Of a DNA stretch of 64,000 nt, positions 1 to 10,162 are shown piece after piece (the stretch's first letter is position 1; each line of letters starts with the position of its first letter). The position numbers were made by a program, and so were the translations under genes. The stretch comes from Ciona intestinalis (taxonomy: Eukaryota > Chordata > Ascidiacea > Phlebobranchia > Cionidae). The notes under the pieces were generated by a model. It made no database searches. It was not told where the DNA came from and worked only from the letters and a program-made list of their open reading frames with translations. The stretch spans positions 4,129,825 through 4,193,824 of the forward strand of contig NC_020176.2 in assembly GCF_000224145.3 (NCBI RefSeq), written 5' to 3'.

Positions 1-696
1 TTAGAGCCGTCATGATTCCACCGTTGGGTCCCAAACCATATTGTTTCATTACTTCTTTATAGTTAACAGTGTCCTGTATATCAATGTTAACAGGGAATGG
101 AACTTCATGAACAGCGGGGTCAAGGTTGATAACATACGGTGACTTTTCACTTGCATGCAGATGAGCTGTAACGCGCTGTTATAGGAAAATTGTAGTTGCA
201 TATTTTGTGGTTTGGCTCTTGTACACACTTAAGGAGGTTTGACGTCATAGATTAATGTGGCGAATGGACTATATTTTGGCTCTGCTTTTTTGTATAGATA
301 CCTAAGTCTTTTTTTTTTTTGGTTTTAACAACTTTTAAGTTAAAAAAAAACTGTTTTAAATTTTAAACTGTGCTGTTCAAACAAATTATATCTCCCTTGT
401 TTTAAAAGTTGGTCAAATCTGTGCTTCAATAATATAAGCCTCAAATGAACTACTACCAAAACTACATATTATACATATTAATGGTTATTTTGGTCAATAC
501 ATAAACATAGTTGGTGTAGCAGTTGTGTTGCTATTCCCCAATTACATGTGAAACTGACCTGTACAAGTGTGGTCTTCCCTGAGCCAGCCATGCCCAACAC
601 TATCATAGCTGTCGGTAACGTTGAACCATCTTTTAAACTTTCTTCTGTTTCCATATTTGCTTCTGCTTTGCTGGATTTGCATTCTTCAGCATCCAT
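1..696 (-). CDS. GPN1: GPN-loop GTPase 1 (partial, 5' part of gene)
   Basis: GPN1 (XAB1/MBDIN) is a cytosolic GTPase needed for assembly and nuclear import of RNA polymerase II. Two exons are visible. Exon 1 (696-559) starts at the ATG of MDAEECKSS, has an acidic leader, and carries the Walker A/G1 motif [12 protein letters not shown]. It ends at a GT donor in phase 0. Exon 2 (175-1) follows a CAG acceptor, reads [20 protein letters not shown], and holds the family-defining GPN loop in GLGPNGGI. The gene runs off the left edge, so most of the protein is missing. A TTG codon seven residues upstream is also in frame, but the first ATG is at 696. RCL1 ends only about 240 bp upstream on the same strand. 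Identification is by family knowledge; the joined reading [12 protein letters not shown] matches the vertebrate protein closely. Confidence 0.93.
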
Positions 697-938
697 TTTG
701 TTAGAGTTAACGTGCAACGGGTTTATAGAAGGTTTACTACACAGGTCAGATCTGAGATTTTAAAGCGCAAAATACATTATTGGTTGCAAGTTGAGACCAT
801 TGTTAAAACGATAAGGATAATTTTAAACAAAGTTTTCCGGATTATGGCAAAAAACTAGTTACTGATGTTAAACAGAAAGACTGCTGTTGTATTTCTTACA
901 ATACTTATAACCAAAACCCCATGCAAGCCAAGTAAACT

Positions 939-2057
939 CTATCTAATTGTTTTGCTCATATTTGAAAAGCCTACACCAACACAAGTTAACAATACTTTAG
1001 AACTTCCAATGTTTTGTCCCATTTGATCACCGCTATAAGTTTTTGCTTCCAGTTTGAAAGTTACTTGAAGAAAATCTCGAATGTGTCGCAAAAATTCAAT
1101 CGTATACGGAGTTAGTGGACCAAACAAAACTTTCCCAACGTCCTGTTCCCCCAGAGCCATGAAAAGGGCAGCTAGATACTGACTTGATGAACCCACACAA
1201 CCACCACTGTGGATTTCCTCCAACAAAGCACATGCTGCTCGCTTACCAAGCTCTTCCGGATCAACTGATGCATTCTCGGACTTTGGCAAAGAGTTGCATT
1301 CTGCTGACAGAATAACATCCTTGGTTGATCTAGCTTCTAGGTAGATTCCAAATCCAGGAGATTTTCCAGACTGTGCCCCTTTTAAATGGTCAGTATTAAT
1401 ATAGATATCTGGTATAAATCCATTCAGCACCCCCCTTGCAGAGGTAACAAGTCGGTTTGGCATTTGGGGAGACACCCGTGTTGCATAAGCGACCCCTCTG
1501 ATGTTTTTAACTTTACCAGGCTCTGTGAAGTTGAGTGTTCGTAACTTGTTGACCCTCGGACAATGGAAATATATTTCACCCCCACCACCAGGTGATGCCC
1601 CGCGCTTATTTATCTTTAGCTCTAAATCGTCACCAACACCAAACAGTTTCATCAGCGGCAAATTTGTGCCTTTTAAAAAATCAACAGTGGGATCAGCATG
1701 ATCGTTTGTTATGCCTGTTAAGGTACAACTAACTGCTTGCTTGCAAAACGGTGCCAAACATATTATAACTTCCAGATAATACCCAATAGATCTTTCTAGG
1801 TTGCAGTCATGGTCTAATGTCCCTCCAATTAAAATTCCTGGCCGGTACAACAGAGTAGTCCCAGTGACGCTGATATCTATTTTTGTTCCATTAGTTAATC
1901 TGTCCAGCAAACTTAACAAGTTTGCTTCAAATTCATGGAGTCCTGGATTCTCGTCAGAACTTCTTATTTTCTTGATTTTTACAGGCTTCCCGCTTAGCGT
2001 GGATAGTATTAACCTCTGGCGCAAAAAGTTGCTGCCTTCGTATTCCAAAACAGACAT
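939..2057 (-). CDS. RCL1: RNA 3'-terminal phosphate cyclase-like protein, intronless
   Basis: RCL1 acts in the nucleolus with BMS1 in small-subunit processome function and early 18S rRNA processing (A2 site). The single open frame gives 372 residues, essentially the length of the human protein (373). It starts MSVLEYEGSNFLRQRLIL, where the family's FLRQRL block stands, and ends GVGFSNMSKTIR, matching the conserved GFSNLSKTLK C-terminus. Other family blocks seen: SGKPVKIKKIR, NPGLHEFE, GITNDHADPTVD, ASPGGGGEI, RVSPQMPNRLV, SGKSPGFG, GGCVGSSSQ and GPLTPYTIEFLRH. No intron is needed, which is unusual beside the heavily split neighbours and may reflect a retrocopied or intron-stripped locus. The ATG at 2057 is the first in frame and matches the family start. 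Strong call. Confidence 0.97.
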   Translation of the reverse strand: MSVLEYEGSNFLRQRLILSTLSGKPVKIKKIRSSDENPGLHEFEANLLSLLDRLTNGTKIDISVTGTTLLYRPGILIGGTLDHDCNLERSIGYYLEVIICLAPFCKQAVSCTLTGITNDHADPTVDFLKGTNLPLMKLFGVGDDLELKINKRGASPGGGGEIYFHCPRVNKLRTLNFTEPGKVKNIRGVAYATRVSPQMPNRLVTSARGVLNGFIPDIYINTDHLKGAQSGKSPGFGIYLEARSTKDVILSAECNSLPKSENASVDPEELGKRAACALLEEIHSGGCVGSSSQYLAALFMALGEQDVGKVLFGPLTPYTIEFLRHIRDFLQVTFKLEAKTYSGDQMGQNIGSSKVLLTCVGVGFSNMSKTIR

Positions 2058-2606
2058 GGCTATCTCTAAGAAAAAGTTTACAGTAATTAAGTTTTACCTA
2101 GGTCTATACAATAGTAATATTTTACACATATGTCCACAGGAATAAAATATTAAATGTCGTTTTAATGTTTCTTATTCAAAACACAATCTCTACACTTTAC
2201 GCACGTGCAATGTATTCAATGCACAACAAAACAACATGGACTTTTACACACTTTGTTTAACCCGCCATATAAAACACGCTGATAGACAACGTAGTTAAAC
2301 AACAAGTTAACCAACGAAAGGCCAGTTTCGCCATTTTTGATCTACGATACTTGCATTTTTCTTTATGCATTTATTCTCATTTTTGTTTTGAAAAAAAAAA
2401 CAGTGAATAAAAATATTTTAATCTATTTTGTCACGGAGTATTTAGAAACAAATATTTTGTTTTATGTAATATACTGACATAAAGTAGAATACTCACTTTG
2501 GCATGAAGTAGTAAAAAAACAGTTAACGTTTGCAAATATTTAAATGTAAACAGTCTATATCGTTAAAAACCAATGTTTTGCGGTAAAATAAACACATGAA
2601 AGAATA

Positions 2607-2679
2607 AGCCTCCAGTGAGATTTGAACTCACGACCCCTGGTTTACAAGACCAGTGCTCTAACCCCTGAGCTATAGAGGC
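2607..2679 (-). tRNA. tRNA-Thr (anticodon UGU)
   Basis: On the minus strand the cloverleaf folds completely. The acceptor stem GCCTCTA pairs with TGGAGGC and is followed by a U discriminator. The D arm GCTC/GAGC, anticodon stem CTGGT/ACCAG with loop CTTGTAA (anticodon TGT), and T arm GTGAG/CTCAC around TTCAAAT are all present. No intron is present. The sequence closely follows vertebrate tRNA-Thr(UGU), including the D-loop AGGGGTTA that serves as the A-box region and the GGTTC-type B box. CCA is not encoded, as expected. Confidence 0.97.
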
Positions 2680-2699
2680 GCGACATACATGGCCGGTGA

Positions 2700-3910
2700 A
2701 CACTTCGACATTTTAGTCGCTCTTGAGCACAGACGATTACGTAAGCTTAATATTTGCGCCGCGCGGCGATAATAGTTCATCTGAAGTCAAGAGTAGTTTA
2801 TTATTGCGAAATGTTTACTGTATTGCCGACACGGGAATAATAACTTAGCGTGGTCTGTGCACGAATGTCAATACGCATTTATTTTGATTGCACAACAAGT
2901 CGACACCAGATGATTACATAAACCTCAAAAACAATAGACCACAATACAGTAAGGCCACGATATTGGCACATGATGGATTTAAACAAAAGGTACGAAGGCA
3001 CGATTTGAACGACGGACGCATCAAGGAAGCACGCACAAGAGGCTCAGTAAAATATTATGTAACGAATTTATCCTCGAGTGGCAAACAACGACAGTCTTCA
3101 TAACATGGGATTTTTGTTTTATACTTGTACCCACAATTGACTACACGTGTGTATCTTTATGGTGGATCATTTATAGGTTTTATTTGTTTATGTACAGTTA
3201 AAAAATTGAACCCCCAAAATAAACGGACCGCTGGGTTGAAGGAGTTACTGTAAAGTGTCTTGCACAAGGTCAAACGCGCTCACAAGGACAAACGCGCTCT
3301 GTATCACCTTGTAACATGTTTTAATGTAATACTAAAAACACATCATTAAATTCCCTCGGAACGCAATTTATGGTTTGCCAACGTAAAATAGATCGGTCAA
3401 TAAGGGGTATACTGCTGTTCCCACATTGGTGTACAAGACCTAAGTGAATGTGTTTTGCGTGGTGTTTTATAGATGATGAAAGCAATAGTGACTAATATAT
3501 CTTCCTTTCGTGGTGGTGAGTGCGGATCAGAAATCTCCTGTGCGAGACCGTGTGTTCTGCGCGCGTTGATCGGAGCGCTATCTCAAAGAGGAAACACACA
3601 ATGTGCAAACGGAGTTAATTGTGTCACCATAGAGCGGAGCGTCGCTGCTTCGTTTCCGGATCAGCAACTCGGCAGTGTATATCAGCGAACCAGTGACTCG
3701 TCACCGGCAAATCAGTGACTGCAGCCAGGACTCACTAGCCTAGATGGAGGGAGCCATTCCACGGTTTTCGATGATTTAGCGGAATCGTAGTCATCATTTT
3801 ACTCATCGAGGAAGCATTTGTCGTCGCTGGGTGATCGGCGAAACGAAATCTCGGAAAATTAGCAACAGCAGAAAGCGCAGACTCACGCCTTGAGTCACAA
3901 GAAGTGGAAG
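2700..3910. other. Gene-free stretch with a repeat relic and a possible upstream promoter
   Basis: No convincing coding region. Around 3225-3300 there is a fragment (CCGCTGGGTTGAAGGAG...GTGTCTTGCACAAGG) resembling the reverse orientation of the SINE-like element found at 30.7, 35.6 and 40.6 kb. The stretch 3480-3900 is CpG-richer and ends in an AP-1 consensus (TGAGTCA, 3891-3897) just before a spliced ATG exon, so it may be the promoter or 5'UTR of the exon-1 candidate at 3911. Confidence 0.35.
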
Positions 3911-3944
3911 ATGGCGTTTTACCGACCGTTATTCGGCGACGCAG
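3911..3944 (+). CDS. Candidate first coding exon of an unassigned gene
   Basis: A good-context ATG (AAGATGG) opens MAFYRPLFGDA and reaches a GT donor (GCAG|GTATGG) in phase 1. The exon at 4926 (and its copy at 6046) starts in the matching phase, giving ...GDA-EQEAYLSRH.... I do not recognise the product. It could be a short gene of its own or an alternative 5' end of the Fos gene downstream. Support is splice-site and phase agreement only, without a family match. Confidence 0.35.
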
Positions 3945-4925
3945 GTATGGAGTGCCGATACTTGGTTAAACTTTTAAAACCAATAGTGGTGCTTTATTAT
4001 TTTACACATAAAGTGATAAACCAAACGAAAGTGTTTAAAATGTGTCTTCAGAGCAAAACATGTAATTTTACCACGCAATGCATCAATATACTTGAAAGAA
4101 ATTAAAATATAAAAATATGTTGCATAATATTAAGCTATTTCCAATGTAAAGACAATAAAGACAATGCACAAATATAAGAAACATATAAAAGTAAAACATC
4201 AAGTACATAACGGGACTGATATATGATTGCACCATAAAACAAACAAATAGTTGTTCAAAATATGACTACAGATTTCGCTTTATATATTGTTATTTCGTAA
4301 TTTTTGCTAAAAATAAGTTAACAGTGGGGTTTTCAATACTACTATATAACTATAACATAAACAACAAAGAACAAACAGTTGGGATGTTTTGTTCGTCCGC
4401 CGCTATTGTCGCCGAGTTGAAAACAATATGAATCACGACGATGAATTATCGTTTATGTTTGTACCAGCAACGCGTGATATAAATACAGATATGCGTATGT
4501 TTTGTTGTTTGACCAATAATATATCTGGTGCACTTTGCAAAACCGTAACATAAAATGAAAAAGAAAACGGGCCAACAGTATATGTCAGTATTAAAACTAC
4601 GCTATCCCATATATGAGCTATGCATATGAATCGGTTGTTATATTTTCTGGTGTCGTACTAAAAAAGTTGTAAAAAGTCCGATCAAATCGGTTTTTAGTAC
4701 ATACGGTATCGACCACACGGTGGGCCAGGTAGCTTTTATTCTTTTATTTTTTGTCTCAATATAACGCGTTTTCAGCGACTATTGTTTAGCGGCGTATTCC
4801 CTCCGTTGTTTTAATTAATTTGATCTTAGTTATTGTATTCATAGAGACACACACAAAATATATTATGTTTTATATACCTAATTCATTTAACTTTTTTAAT
4901 CCTTTTTTATTTTATTCCGTTTTAG

Positions 4926-5048
4926 AGCAAGAAGCATATTTATCTCGACACCTTGCCTTCGTTACCCAGCCTGATGTTATGGAACTTGCTCAATTAACAA
5001 GAGCGAGGAACACACAAGCCCTGATGCGATACGGACCTCCGCTTAGAG
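4926..5048 (+). CDS. Candidate second exon of the unassigned gene (copy 1 of a duplicated contig end)
   Basis: Bounded by a pyrimidine-rich acceptor (TTCCGTTTTAG|AGC) and a donor (TTAGAG|GTAAAT), both phase 1. It encodes about 41 residues beginning EQEAYLSRHLAFVTQPDV and ending MRYGPPLR. Amino-acid use (Leu, Arg, Gln, Ala rich) is protein-like, unlike the AT-rich flanks. The same exon recurs without change at 6046-6168, offset 1120 bp, inside a 613-bp duplicated block flanking the N gap. Only one of the two is probably real. No family recognised. Confidence 0.4.
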
Positions 5049-5182
5049 GTAAATATTTCAACATTCAAAATTTAGGCTTACAGGTGGTCATCTGAAAAAG
5101 TTTTTTAAAAAATGAAATGAGCAAAAAGCGCGTCGTTATGTGCAAAAAAACATACGCAGGCCTATACAGTCCGCGTAAGATC

Positions 5183-5682
5183 NNNNNNNNNNNNNNNNNN
5201 NNNNNNNNNNNNNNNNNNNNNNNNNNNNNNNNNNNNNNNNNNNNNNNNNNNNNNNNNNNNNNNNNNNNNNNNNNNNNNNNNNNNNNNNNNNNNNNNNNNN
5301 NNNNNNNNNNNNNNNNNNNNNNNNNNNNNNNNNNNNNNNNNNNNNNNNNNNNNNNNNNNNNNNNNNNNNNNNNNNNNNNNNNNNNNNNNNNNNNNNNNNN
5401 NNNNNNNNNNNNNNNNNNNNNNNNNNNNNNNNNNNNNNNNNNNNNNNNNNNNNNNNNNNNNNNNNNNNNNNNNNNNNNNNNNNNNNNNNNNNNNNNNNNN
5501 NNNNNNNNNNNNNNNNNNNNNNNNNNNNNNNNNNNNNNNNNNNNNNNNNNNNNNNNNNNNNNNNNNNNNNNNNNNNNNNNNNNNNNNNNNNNNNNNNNNN
5601 NNNNNNNNNNNNNNNNNNNNNNNNNNNNNNNNNNNNNNNNNNNNNNNNNNNNNNNNNNNNNNNNNNNNNNNNNNNNNNNNNN
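5183..5682. other. Assembly gap of exactly 500 N
   Basis: Five hundred unresolved bases. The round number indicates a placeholder length. Open frames that run through it are artefacts and have been ignored. Confidence 0.99.
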
Positions 5683-6045
5683 CGGGCCAACAGTAGGCCT
5701 ATATGTCAGTATTAAAACTACGCTATCCCATATATGAGCTATGCATATGAATCGGTTGTATATTTTCTGGTGTCGTACTAAAAAAGTTGTAAAAAGTCCG
5801 ATCAAATCGGTTTTTAGTACATACGGTATCGACCACACGGTGGGCCAGGTAGCTTTTATTCTTTTATTTTTTGTCTCAATATAACGCGTTTTCAGCGACT
5901 ATTGTTTAGCGGCGTATTCCCTCCGTTGTTTTAATTAATTTGATCTTAGTTATTGTATTCATAGAGACACACACAAAATATATTATGTTTTATATACCTA
6001 ATTCATTTAACTTTTTTAATCCTTTTTTATTTTATTCCGTTTTAG

Positions 6046-6168
6046 AGCAAGAAGCATATTTATCTCGACACCTTGCCTTCGTTACCCAGCCTGATGTTAT
6101 GGAACTTGCTCAATTAACAAGAGCGAGGAACACACAAGCCCTGATGCGATACGGACCTCCGCTTAGAG
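6046..6168 (+). CDS. Candidate second exon of the unassigned gene (copy 2, likely the same exon assembled twice)
   Basis: Identical in sequence and splice sites to 4926-5048. It lies at the left end of the contig that begins after the 500-N gap, and the downstream sequence continues uniquely from about 6300. This is best read as the same genomic exon present at the overlapping ends of two contigs, not as a tandem exon duplication. The next exon would have to begin in phase 1; I could not place it with confidence between 6.2 and 10 kb. Confidence 0.35.
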
Positions 6169-6300
6169 GTAAATATTTCAACATTCAAAATTTAGGCTTA
6201 CAGGTGGTCATCTGAAAAAGTTTTTTAAAAAATGAAATGAGCAAAAAGCGCGTCGTTATGTGCAAAAAAACATACGCAGGCCTATACAGTCCGCGTAAGA

Positions 6301-9300
6301 ATCTCCAATTAGAAAGCGATGCCGCTAGGTGGGGAACGAGATGCGCATTTTTGTAAAGATCGAAGTCTTTTTTTTCCACAGTTGCGAAACAAGAGAGAGA
6401 AGGTTACGAAGCTTTTAAATAATTTCTTTGGTCGGTTGAAATATGAACTGCGCATAATTATCTGAAGTGTAAATACAAATTTTATTCTGTTTTATGATAC
6501 CATTTGGTAGTAAGCAAAGAATATTTACAGAATTATATATAACGTATCCTCACGACTCTGAAACCCGCTGGTAATTGATAAAACGTAGAAATATTGAATA
6601 ATATATGATAACGATATCTATCTTTACCCTACAATACTACGCGAAAGTTTTATATTTACATCGCGATGCGGGCATGAAGCATTTGAGATGCGCAATACGC
6701 CGTCCATGTTATAGTCGGCGGATTGTTGCCAAAACACACGAGTAAATAAATGATTAATATAATACAGATCCTATTTTTAGTTCAATGTGTAACCTTTCAA
6801 ACAATGAACATCACGTGTGAAGCATCACCTTGATGACGTAACATCTCGTGACGTAGCTAAATTCGATATCACGTGCTGAGAGAAGATCTTTATAAACCAA
6901 TTGTTAAAAGGCATGAGGCCCATTGTTTATTCTTCGCCATTTATTAATCGGGTATTGTTACGTCACAATTCTCTTTACGATGCAAAGCACGCGCCCACAA
7001 CTGAAAGAAGCATCGCGGTCATTTTGTCTTAGGTATTACATGTTTACCGAAACCTATGGGGTATGAGTATAGCGGAGATAAATGATTATTACGGTGAACG
7101 ACCTATACGTCTTAACCGCATGTTTATAAAATGATAATTGAAACGAAATTATGCTACTCATCATGACTATACAGCGTCTGTTGTTGGAAAACTTACCACT
7201 CACACCAAAAACATAGACCGAAGCAAAAGTTATGCGATTTTTGCGCCATGGACAATATGCAGAACTGTAAAGTGCTTGCCTTTTTTACGACACTTCGTGT
7301 GATGGGCTAAAATCTGTTAAAATGAACCGGCTGACACCGCCAACCTACTCTATGGGTTGAAAAGTACAGAAACCGACCCGAACTGTGACGTCACCATCAC
7401 GTGTCTTTACGTAACAATTGCAGCGTCTAGGAAAAATTCCGCATTGTTGCGACACCCCACTAACGAACCTACATGCTTCAATCGCGTGTTTTTATTAACT
7501 CTCGAATGTTTTTGCATGGAAGAGGGCGGCATGCCAGAGGCGGCAAAGCTTAGCTATCTTCCCACGAGTCCTATACGCTTGTAGATGCAAATAACTGGCA
7601 TGTTAGCGCTTCCCAAGGAAACGAGTGTTAGCTCTGTGGAAACTGTAGGCAAATAATCAGGCCGATGCGATTAAATGCGTAAAAATGGATCCAGACACCG
7701 TTGTCGACATTTTTTTAATTCACTCCTGCAAAATATCTCTTAGCACATCTTACAACCAAAGCAGAAAATGTTGATTTTGCAGTGAAGGTGAAGGATAACG
7801 GCGTAGTTTGGTATACATAGCGCATTTAAGCCACATTTGTGCTTACGACAACTCGTGATGGCATAACAGCTTATCCACGTCGACCAAATAAAATCAGACA
7901 AAAATACGTATTTCAAACGAAAGCTTGTTTTTATAAAGTTCTACCTACGTGCTAATGTCACGCGCGTTCGCACCTGTTTTCTAAGCTTGGGAAAGTTGGG
8001 CAGTCGCACACTGTGACGTCATAATTGCGAGGGCGACATCCATTTTATTAGTGCGAGGTGGCGTCACAGTAAAGCATTATGATGCTACAACACATGCGAG
8101 CGCAGCATACTTTGACGTAGAAGAATCGACGACAAAAAGCTTCAGGGCAGGATGGTCGCGTGCGTGCATACGAAGAACGGAGTGTATTCGTTCACAAGAG
8201 CTTCAAACGGTACGTTCTAAGGCTATACAATTAAGAGATAAATCTTAAAATAGAAAGGCCGTGTTACCACTTAGTGCGTAAATTCAGTTTAGGTGACCTA
8301 AACTTTTACCTACGGCGCGCATGAACCTGCCAACATATGACGCACGTTATAGCTATAAAGGAACAAACACGACACGAATTAGTAAAACAATAGATCTGCT
8401 AATAAAAAGGTAAAACGCGCTTTAACGCAAAAGAGAAGCGCAAAAGATGAGCTGTCGGTAGATCCGGTTGTGAATCGTGTGGTCAACCATTGGTCCATAG
8501 TCCATATTTATCGATCGCTAACATCGTATGTTGAATACTACCACTACCGACAGCCGTTTTCGAGTGAATTCTTTACACGCCAATAATTTGCAATTTTGAG
8601 AATATGTTTACAAATTCAATTTATAAGCATGGAACCAATTATTTTTGTTATAAAAAAACTTTTAAATGCAAAATATATGTTTTTTGGTAAATAACACAAT
8701 ATTTGGTACGGTTTTATAATTCTTTGAATGTTTTTGTTTACTACCGAATGGGACAAGAAAATAAAAAAAAAGTGTTCCATCTTCCCCCACCCTAACATAT
8801 GTGTATTGCCTGAAACCCATAACCGTGTGCAAAACTGTGCGCAAAATCGTGTTTTCAGACACTTCATCTTTAACAATGGAAACTCCAATTTCCAAAGAAC
8901 AAACCTATGTTTAGAATTTAGGATAACAAAGAAATTCGACCGAACCAGTCAAGCTTCTCGAATACAAACGCCTCAACGAAGAAACGCCCCGACGCGTGCA
9001 TTTCTCCCAGCGGCGACGTAACTTGACGCAAGCCTGTTATGACGTTGACGTATTGCGTCGCCACGGTTGAAAGGCTGCGTCAACGTCATAGCGGCGCTCG
9101 CTGGCGAGACCTCGTACGTATAATCTGCAAATCAGCAGAAATTAGACGCACAAAAAATTTCTACATGCGTACATGCTTATATACAGATATTATATAATTT
9201 GCGACGACAAATAATTCTTCGGTAAACACTAAAAATACATGCTAATAAAAATTATATAATATGTCAACACTAAAAATATATATACTATTTATATAAATTA

Positions 9301-9770
9301 TTCATACATAATTACTAATTCATATATTTTGAACCTAGAATCCATGTTAAACGGGTATTGGCCAATAATAAAAGAAAAACAAGTTTCATTTTTTTCTAAA
9401 CATTATTATTCGAAAGTTATACATAACTTATGTTAATTTTCGTGGCTGTAAAAAACAAAGTCACACCTACAGCCTTAATCTGTGGTAAAAACGTGTCAAC
9501 AAACAACAACAAACTTAACCAAATCGTAATCTGCGGTTATATTTATCTATTTCGTGGCGTGCTTTATTTAGAATGTCGTCGTTTTTTGATCAGCCCTATT
9601 TGTTTTGTGGTTTTATGTGTATAGGGGTAGCCAAAGCAAAAGCCTATTGACACTCCAGTGAGGAGAAACGACCTCTCGCCTAAAGGTCTCTCGAATTTTC
9701 GGCTTTACGTAAACGTAAGCCGTTGCCTGCGTCACGACAGAACGGCAAGGAGAGCGCGGAAAGAACGTCC
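6301..9770. promoter_or_regulatory. 3.5-kb non-coding interval upstream of Fos
   Basis: No gene is recognised. It contains CRE palindromes TGACGTCA at about 7386 and 8014, a truncated MITE copy at about 8696-8801, and an AT-rich run at 9120-9360. A weakly supported phase-compatible exon candidate lies at about 8105-8210 (acceptor GCGAGCGCAG, donor ACG|GTACGT). Position just 5' of an immediate-early gene makes cis-regulatory content likely, but this is inference. Confidence 0.35.
8696..8801. mobile_element. MITE, truncated copy
   Basis: Right half of the family: ACGGTTTTATAATTCTTTGA, GTTTACTACCGAATGGGAC, ending GTTCCATCTTCCCCCACCCT. Confidence 0.75.
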
Positions 9771-9773
9771 CGG

Positions 9774-9780
9774 TATATAA
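9774..9780 (+). promoter_or_regulatory. TATA box of the Fos gene
   Basis: TATATAA in the context CCCGGTATATAAGACGACG, embedded in a CpG-rich stretch (about 9660-9830), about 390 bp before the Fos ATG. Transcription would be expected to start near 9803-9810. A second TATA-like element (ATTATATAAATAG, 10070-10082) lies closer to the ATG and is an alternative, or it marks the 5' end of a spliced second exon (preceded by GCTCGTTTCAG). Confidence 0.6.
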
Positions 9781-9846
9781 GACGACGCTCGCTTTTCGGC
9801 AACGTCGCCAGTAATCGAGAGACAATAGTTGTCCATAGCGAAGCAG

Positions 9847-9928
9847 TGACTCACTACGCTCGTAGTATGTGATAGTTTGTTTAATAGTAGCGAATCCCAG
9901 CTGGTTTAAAAGAGTTTGCCGTGAGTCA
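9847..9928. promoter_or_regulatory. Two AP-1 (TRE) consensus sites in the Fos leader
   Basis: TGACTCA at 9847-9853 and TGAGTCA at 9922-9928 are perfect AP-1 heptamers 75 bp apart, just downstream of the TATA box. They are candidate autoregulatory sites for the Fos/Jun product of the gene itself. The second overlaps a splice-donor-like GCC|GTGAGT, so it may also be the end of a non-coding first exon. Confidence 0.5.
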
Positions 9929-10162
9929 CAGGTCATACAATGTCACCAGTATTGTCTAGACGTCCATTGACTGCTACTAAAGCTTTAATTTTGACTTTAA
10001 TGCGTAGGTTAGACAAATATTTTTCCAGAAATCGTTGGAATGTCTAATAAACCTACGCTCGTTTCAGATTATATAAATAGTAAACTAAACATCAGCGAAA
10101 AACAATTTGAAAATATTTCAACTGAACTGACGTGAACCTTGCATTGCAAAACTCTAGGAGGA

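Larger units (their letters stand above)
4568..6300. repeat. 613-bp direct duplication around the assembly gap
   Basis: Positions 4568-5180 and 5683-6300 are the same sequence apart from two small indels (a 6-bp insertion near 5694 and a 1-bp difference near 5758 in the second copy). Copy 1 stops exactly where the Ns begin and copy 2 starts exactly where they end. That is the pattern of two contigs whose overlapping, slightly polymorphic ends were not merged. Confidence 0.9.

Noticed and set aside
697-717. GPN1 start at 717
   Set aside because: The codon there is TTG; the first ATG in frame is at 696 and gives a normal leader before the P-loop.
5065-5838. Long open frames running through the N gap on both strands
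   Set aside because: They exist only because N codons contain no stops.
8616-8895. Overlapping open frames on both strands around the MITE fragment
   Set aside because: They run through repeat sequence, have no splice support and no recognisable family.
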